Assembly (NCBI RefSeq): GCF_032878955.1
Contig: NZ_CP043839.1
Location: forward strand, 806,001 to 870,000
Direction of reading: 5' to 3'
DNA: 64,000 bases
Origin: Butyricimonas paravirosa
Lineage (GTDB): Bacteria; Bacteroidota; Bacteroidia; Bacteroidales; Marinifilaceae
Made by a program: the position numbers and the translations under genes. Shown here piece after piece: positions 59,618 through 64,000 of this stretch; the stretch's first letter is position 1, and every line of letters starts with the position of its first letter. The notes beneath the pieces are model-generated. The model was not told the DNA's origin, did no database searches, and saw nothing but the letters and a program-made list of their open reading frames with translations.

Positions 59618-60988
59618 TTACATTTGTGAATCCCTATTCATATCCTCGTTGAACATATTCCCCAGCTTACGCTTGAACCAACTATCTACATCCGGCACCT
59701 CATTCTTTCCCCGTTTGCGTCCGTTCTCCAGTTCAAATTCCCGGTCGTACTCCTCGATCCGTTTCCGATGAGTCTCCTCTTCCCGAACCGGTTCATCGTC
59801 ATCATCGTCGTCAAACACGATAGCCCGTTGACGTTTCCCGACATCTCGCCGCTGTTCTCCTCGTTGTTGACGTAATCGACGACTTTCCTCCAGTTTTTGC
59901 TTGCGCATCCGCTCCTCTTCCTCCAACTTCCGGGCATCCACCGTCTGCATCTCCAAATCTTCCACGGTCTCCACCTTGAAAGAAATATTCGTCTTCTTTC
60001 TCTCGATCGGTGAACCGTTAAACCCGGTAGCAATCACAGCCACGTGCAACTCATCACCTAGAGCATCATCCTTACCAGCCCCCCAAATCACGTCCACATC
60101 GTTCCCGACCAACTCCTTCACGTAATCGGTAATCAAGGTAATCTCATCCATCGTGATCTCCTTACTACCGTACAACATATTCAACAATATATTAGATGCC
60201 CCCCGAATATCATTACTATTCAACAAGGGCGATTCCAATGCCATCTTCGCAGCCTCCAGCGCACGATTCTCACCAACCGACTCTCCGGCACCCATCAGCG
60301 CCACCCCACTATTCCGCATCACCACCTCCACGTCCGCAAAGTCCACGTTCACGAATCCCTTCAGCGTGATGATCTCCGCTATACTCTTAGCCGCAATCGT
60401 CAACACGTTATCCGCCATCTCGAACGCTTTCGACAACTTCAAATCCCCGTACATATCCCGCAACTTCTCGTTACATATAATCAACAGGGCATCCACGTAA
60501 TTCGACAACTCGTCAACACCCTCCATAGCTTGCTCCACCCGTTTCCGTCCCTCAAAACTGAAAGGGATCGTCACGATTCCGATAGTCAAAATACCTAACT
60601 CACGAGCTTGTTTAGCAATAATAGGTGCGGCACCCGTTCCGGTTCCACCCCCCATACCTGCCGTGATAAACACCATTTTCGTGTTACGCTCCAATATCGT
60701 TTTGATATAATCCAGACTTTCAATAGCCGACTGTTTACCGCGTTCCGGCAAACTTCCCGCTCCACGCCCCTCGGTAAGCTCCTTACCGATCTGAATACGA
60801 TTCTTCACGGGACTAATCCGCAACGCCTGTATATCCGTGTTACACACCACGAACTCTACGCCCCGAATACCCTGACGGCACATATGGTTCACGGCATTAC
60901 TACCGCCTCCACCCACTCCGATCACCTTGATAATCGATTCTTCCTGTGGTGGAATATTCACAACCAATAAATCATCTTCATTAAGCAT
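59618..60988 (-). CDS. ftsZ: Cell division protein FtsZ, first copy with long charged linker
   Basis: 456 residues. IGVGGGGSNAVNHM, MGGGTGTGAAPII and T7 loop FVNVDFADVEVVM are intact, so the GTPase core appears active. After about residue 340 comes a long basic/acidic linker (RRLRQQRGEQRRDVG, FDDDDDDEPVREEE) and the end DSWFKRKLGNMFNEDMNRD, which lacks the PAYxRR-type C-terminal peptide of the other copy. It lies 21 bp after ftsA. It may copolymerise with the second FtsZ while lacking the usual anchor contact. Confidence 0.93.
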   Translation of the reverse strand: MLNEDDLLVVNIPPQEESIIKVIGVGGGGSNAVNHMCRQGIRGVEFVVCNTDIQALRISPVKNRIQIGKELTEGRGAGSLPERGKQSAIESLDYIKTILERNTKMVFITAGMGGGTGTGAAPIIAKQARELGILTIGIVTIPFSFEGRKRVEQAMEGVDELSNYVDALLIICNEKLRDMYGDLKLSKAFEMADNVLTIAAKSIAEIITLKGFVNVDFADVEVVMRNSGVALMGAGESVGENRALEAAKMALESPLLNSNDIRGASNILLNMLYGSKEITMDEITLITDYVKELVGNDVDVIWGAGKDDALGDELHVAVIATGFNGSPIERKKTNISFKVETVEDLEMQTVDARKLEEEERMRKQKLEESRRLRQQRGEQRRDVGKRQRAIVFDDDDDDEPVREEETHRKRIEEYDREFELENGRKRGKNEVPDVDSWFKRKLGNMFNEDMNRDSQM

Positions 60989-61009
60989 AGCTGAAAGGTC
61001 TTATATCAT

Positions 61010-62176
61010 TTATTCTTTAAAAAAATTACTAAACCATCCACCGGATTTAGGCTTTCTCACCTCCCGACGTTCACATTGCAACAGTCCCAAAGCCGTAAAA
61101 TACGCCGGGGACTTCAAACTAGCCTCCCGATCCGCTTTAACACTTGCCACCTTTGCAAATCCGACCGAATGTCCCGACAACTTGGACAACAACACCTCGA
61201 TCCCCGCCACCTGACAACCGCCTCCAGTCAACAAAATTCCGTCATCCAAATCTTCGTAGCAACCACTTTCCTGCATTTGGAAAATAGCCCCCTCCAACAA
61301 CTCCTCCAAACGGGATTGCTCCACGTGTACCAAATCATGACTATCAATACAATACTTCGTATCGGGAATCATAATCTTCCGGTTCTTGCACGATGCCCGC
61401 AACGCCATACCGAACTCTTCTTTCAGCTTGCGTGCCTTCTCCATATCATTAATCGAAAATGCTGTATTTATATCCCCGTCAATCGTGCTGCATCCCAATG
61501 GCAACTCCTCGTCAAAATAAACAAGCCCGTCTTGGAAAACCTGTACTTTGATACTATCCGCACCCAAATCAAGCAAAGCGAAATTAAACATATCCGATCC
61601 TGCCGTGATCAAAGCCTTCTGCGCGGCCCCGGCCATCGAATAAAAATCTATCTTATCAACCCCTAGATTGGCAAACATATCCCTCAAATCCCTCAACTCA
61701 CTACTCCTTGCCACATAGACGTGATAATGGACATCCAACCGTTTCGCCGTAACTCCCACCGGGTTCACCTCACTCTCCTTATCCACGTAATAAGCGAACG
61801 GAACGACATCCACCACTTCCTCATCACCGGCCCCCACCACGCTCCGACACTTTTTCTCCATCTCCTGCAAATCCCCTTGGTCTATACTCTTCGGACGGGA
61901 AAACTTGATATTCTCCCGGTCTTCAATCTGTTTCACCCACGCCCCGCTCAAAGCGACATTCAAAGCATCAATATGAACCTCATACTCGCTCTTAAAACGA
62001 TCCAACAAACGCTGGATACACGCTTTCGCCCGAAGTTTATCAACAATTTTGCCCCGTTTAACTCCTTGTGAGGCAATACTTATGACACCGACCAAACGAC
62101 AATCACTCCCGGACTTTTCTCCGAGAGCCATCACCATTTTTCCAGACCCCATATCCAAAGAAGCTACAAACCCCAT
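61010..62176 (-). CDS. ftsA: Cell division protein FtsA
   Basis: 388 residues from the ATG at 62176 (MGFVASLDMGSGK); the frame is open further upstream only from a TTG at 62221, which overlaps ftsQ and is unlikely. An actin-like ATPase: VASLDMGSGK, FALLDLGADSIKV, ILLTGGGCQVAGIEVLL, and a C-terminal amphipathic membrane anchor (GGWFSNFFKE). It anchors FtsZ to the membrane. It sits between ftsQ and the two ftsZ genes. Confidence 0.95.
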   Translation of the reverse strand: MGFVASLDMGSGKMVMALGEKSGSDCRLVGVISIASQGVKRGKIVDKLRAKACIQRLLDRFKSEYEVHIDALNVALSGAWVKQIEDRENIKFSRPKSIDQGDLQEMEKKCRSVVGAGDEEVVDVVPFAYYVDKESEVNPVGVTAKRLDVHYHVYVARSSELRDLRDMFANLGVDKIDFYSMAGAAQKALITAGSDMFNFALLDLGADSIKVQVFQDGLVYFDEELPLGCSTIDGDINTAFSINDMEKARKLKEEFGMALRASCKNRKIMIPDTKYCIDSHDLVHVEQSRLEELLEGAIFQMQESGCYEDLDDGILLTGGGCQVAGIEVLLSKLSGHSVGFAKVASVKADREASLKSPAYFTALGLLQCERREVRKPKSGGWFSNFFKE

Positions 62177-62189
62177 AATATCTAATATT

Positions 62190-62915
62190 TTATTTTCTAA
62201 CACAAACAACTTGGTTGTCAAACTTCAAATTGATTTCCTTGTAACGATTCCACCCTTTTTTCGTGATACCGTCCTTCAGAAACAACATCAACTTCTCCAA
62301 CCTCGCCTCGCAATCATCCACCTTTCCCAACACGATCCGGAAATCCCCCACTTTAGGAATCATCACAACATCCTCGTTCGACCTCACAACCAGTTGTTCG
62401 ATATACGCGTCCCAAAATGGTTCATTCTTCAATTTCATCGCAAAAGGACCCAGTTTCTCGCAAGCGAATTTCTTATTTATATCACCGGTTGCTACAACAA
62501 CCCTGGAAGTAAACTTAGAAGACAACGGCATCACTCTCCCGTCACGATCCACGTAATACCCTTCACCCGTTAGTACTCTCAAAACAGGTTCACGTTGTTG
62601 GATATTTACATGAATATAACCGTCTAAACTGTAGTAAACCTGAGCCGATTTAATCATCGGATTCTTGACAAGCACCCTTTCCAAACTATCTTTATTCACC
62701 GCCAATATACTTTTGTCCATAATGTCTCCGTACCCCTTCTTTATCGCCTTCATAACATCCTCCTCGTCGACAAACACGTTAACATCCGTATTCTTGACAG
62801 CCACCCGTACCCCTCTACATGTTACCTCCCCCGATTTTGTCGCCACAAAGGTAAGCACAATTATCAGGTATACAAGCAAAATGCAAGATAATATGTAAGG
62901 TAAAATGCGTTTCAT
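62190..62915 (-). CDS. ftsQ: Cell division protein FtsQ/DivIB
   Basis: 241 residues. One N-terminal membrane helix (ILPYILSCILLVYLIIVLTFVA), a POTRA domain (DVNVFVDEEDVMKAIKKGYGD...LVKNPMIKSAQVYYSLDGYIHVNIQQREPVLRV) and a periplasmic FtsQ domain (YYVDRDGRVMPLSSKFTSRVVVATG, FRIVLGKVDDCEARLEKLMLFLK). It scaffolds the divisome with FtsL/FtsB. It lies 13 bp before ftsA. Confidence 0.93.
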   Translation of the reverse strand: MKRILPYILSCILLVYLIIVLTFVATKSGEVTCRGVRVAVKNTDVNVFVDEEDVMKAIKKGYGDIMDKSILAVNKDSLERVLVKNPMIKSAQVYYSLDGYIHVNIQQREPVLRVLTGEGYYVDRDGRVMPLSSKFTSRVVVATGDINKKFACEKLGPFAMKLKNEPFWDAYIEQLVVRSNEDVVMIPKVGDFRIVLGKVDDCEARLEKLMLFLKDGITKKGWNRYKEINLKFDNQVVCVRK

Positions 62916-62996
62916 CTCTATTCCCTGCCTACAAATTTAAAATTTCTAATTCAAATTCTCGTCTCTTATCCATTACATCCAAACCTGTAACCCCGA

Positions 62997-64000
62997 TCAA
63001 CAATCCGTCCCTCCAAACATCTCCGTGAAAATCGGAATAAAACGATCTATATCCCCGGCACCCACGGTCATAAAAACTCCCTCCTTCACGTTCTCCTTCA
63101 CATACTCCGGAAACTCTTCCTTCGTCACCCGCACGAATGGCACCGTCAGTCGATCGGCAATCAACCCCGACGTCACCCCCGGAATCGGTTGTTCCCGTGC
63201 CGGGTAAATATCCAGCAGGATCACCTGATCCGCGAGATTCAAACTCTTCGCGAACTCCGGGTAAAAATCATTTGTCCGTGAGTACAAATGAGGCTGAAAA
63301 GCTACCGTCAACCTCTTATCCGGCCACATCTCCCGAATAGAAGAAAGAGACGCCTCAATCTCCCGCGGATGATGAGCGTAATCGTCAATATAAATCAATC
63401 GGTCACCCTTCGCGTGTACGTCAAACCTACGGGAAACCCCTTTAAACAAAGGCAAAGCCACCCGAATCTCTTCCGGTGTCACTCCTGCATACAAAGCCAC
63501 CGTGATTGCAGCCGTCGCGTTCTCCACGTTCACCCGCCCCGGAAAACATATTCTCAAATCCCTTATCTCCACATCTTTCCCGATATAATCAAACAAGTAA
63601 CTCCCGTTATCCACCCGCAACCGATCGGCATAATAATCCGCTTTCTCCCCGGCAGCATAATACCCGGTAATCGTTCTTTTTTTCAATTCCAACCCCTTAC
63701 GTAAAAACAACTCACCTCGTGTCTGCAAGGCAAACTCCTCGAAAGCCTCGATCAAATGCTCGTGCGTCCCGTATATATCCAGATGATCCGCATCCATAGC
63801 CGTGATTACCGCAATCTCCGGATGTAAATGCAAAAATGAACGATCATACTCGTCCGCCTCAATCACCACGTAATCCGAATCCTTATCAATCAATAAATTC
63901 GTGCCGAAATTAGAGGAAATTCCCCCTAGGAAAGCACTACATCCCACGTGCGAACGATTCAACAGAAAAGCCAGCATCGTCGTGGTCGTCGTCTTTCCAT
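62997..64000 (-). CDS. murC: UDP-N-acetylmuramate-L-alanine ligase, C-terminal part
   Basis: The gene runs off the window end. The last bases encode GKTTTTTML, the ATP-binding loop of Mur ligases. Central motifs: AVITAMDADHLDIYGTHEH and VIEADEYDRSFLHLHP, and the C-terminal domain has YIDDYAHHPREIEASL. MurC adds L-alanine to UDP-MurNAc. It is the most upstream dcw gene in view, 81 bp before ftsQ. Confidence 0.95.
   Translation of the reverse strand, partial: GKTTTTTMLAFLLNRSHVGCSAFLGGISSNFGTNLLIDKDSDYVVIEADEYDRSFLHLHPEIAVITAMDADHLDIYGTHEHLIEAFEEFALQTRGELFLRKGLELKKRTITGYYAAGEKADYYADRLRVDNGSYLFDYIGKDVEIRDLRICFPGRVNVENATAAITVALYAGVTPEEIRVALPLFKGVSRRFDVHAKGDRLIYIDDYAHHPREIEASLSSIREMWPDKRLTVAFQPHLYSRTNDFYPEFAKSLNLADQVILLDIYPAREQPIPGVTSGLIADRLTVPFVRVTKEEFPEYVKENVKEGVFMTVGAGDIDRFIPIFTEMFGGTDC

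Noticed and set aside
62177..62221. An upstream TTG start for FtsA
   Set aside because: It would overlap ftsQ and add residues foreign to FtsA; the ATG at 62176 begins directly with the actin-like motif.
1..64000. CRISPR arrays, tRNA or rRNA genes
   Set aside because: No regularly spaced repeats and no cloverleaf-like or rRNA sequences were recognised; this was by reading only, and a tRNAscan/Infernal run could overturn it.

Overview
The window looks like a Bacteroidales chromosome. Many intergenic regions carry the Bacteroidetes -7 box (TAnnTTTG), most host genes lack a Shine-Dalgarno sequence, and the families present are typical of the order (RteA/RteB-like regulators, IntDOT-like recombinases, PRTRC genes, GH127, beta-barrel receptors). 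I cannot fix the genus from sequence alone; tandem ftsZ genes and a Tritrichomonas-type IMP dehydrogenase may help place it. No tRNA, rRNA or CRISPR array was seen.

About 1-40.9 kb is accessory DNA, probably a large integrated conjugative or mobilizable element or its remains. It opens with the tail of a PRTRC cluster, then a LytTR two-component pair, three envelope/secreted proteins, a chimeric AraC-type protein, a sugar acetyltransferase and a GH127 arabinofuranosidase. From 9.7 to 17.2 kb lies a patchwork island: a deleted IS relic, AT-rich genes with Firmicutes-style ribosome binding sites (HD protein, methyltransferase), a truncated ANT(9)-like aminoglycoside gene, a Mef(En2)-type macrolide efflux gene, and an IS4-family element nested in an IS1380-family element. 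From 18.1 to 26.7 kb two identical IS982-family copies in opposite orientation bracket a receptor, an LTA-synthase-like enzyme, a GNAT and Ig-like lipoprotein genes. Their target duplications match only if the bracketed segment has been inverted.

Next comes a co-directional block: an RND efflux operon (MFP, RND, outer membrane factor), then an RteA/RteB-like hybrid kinase and sigma-54 activator, a structured leader or ncRNA with a terminator, a RibD-C-like protein, three small HTH/Xis-like proteins behind a palindrome and a candidate sigma-54 promoter, and two tandem tyrosine recombinases. This resembles the CTnDOT regulatory and excision module, with an RND pump where tetQ would be expected.

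From about 40.9 kb to the end is ordinary core chromosome: guaB, an Fpg/Nei-like protein without the catalytic proline, a GNAT, a GT2 plus GT-C/TPR glycosylation pair, dnaK behind a candidate sigma-54 promoter, a hybrid PAS kinase, dacB-xseB-xseA, engB, a DEAD-box helicase, and the end of the dcw cell-division cluster on the minus strand (murC, ftsQ, ftsA, two ftsZ genes).
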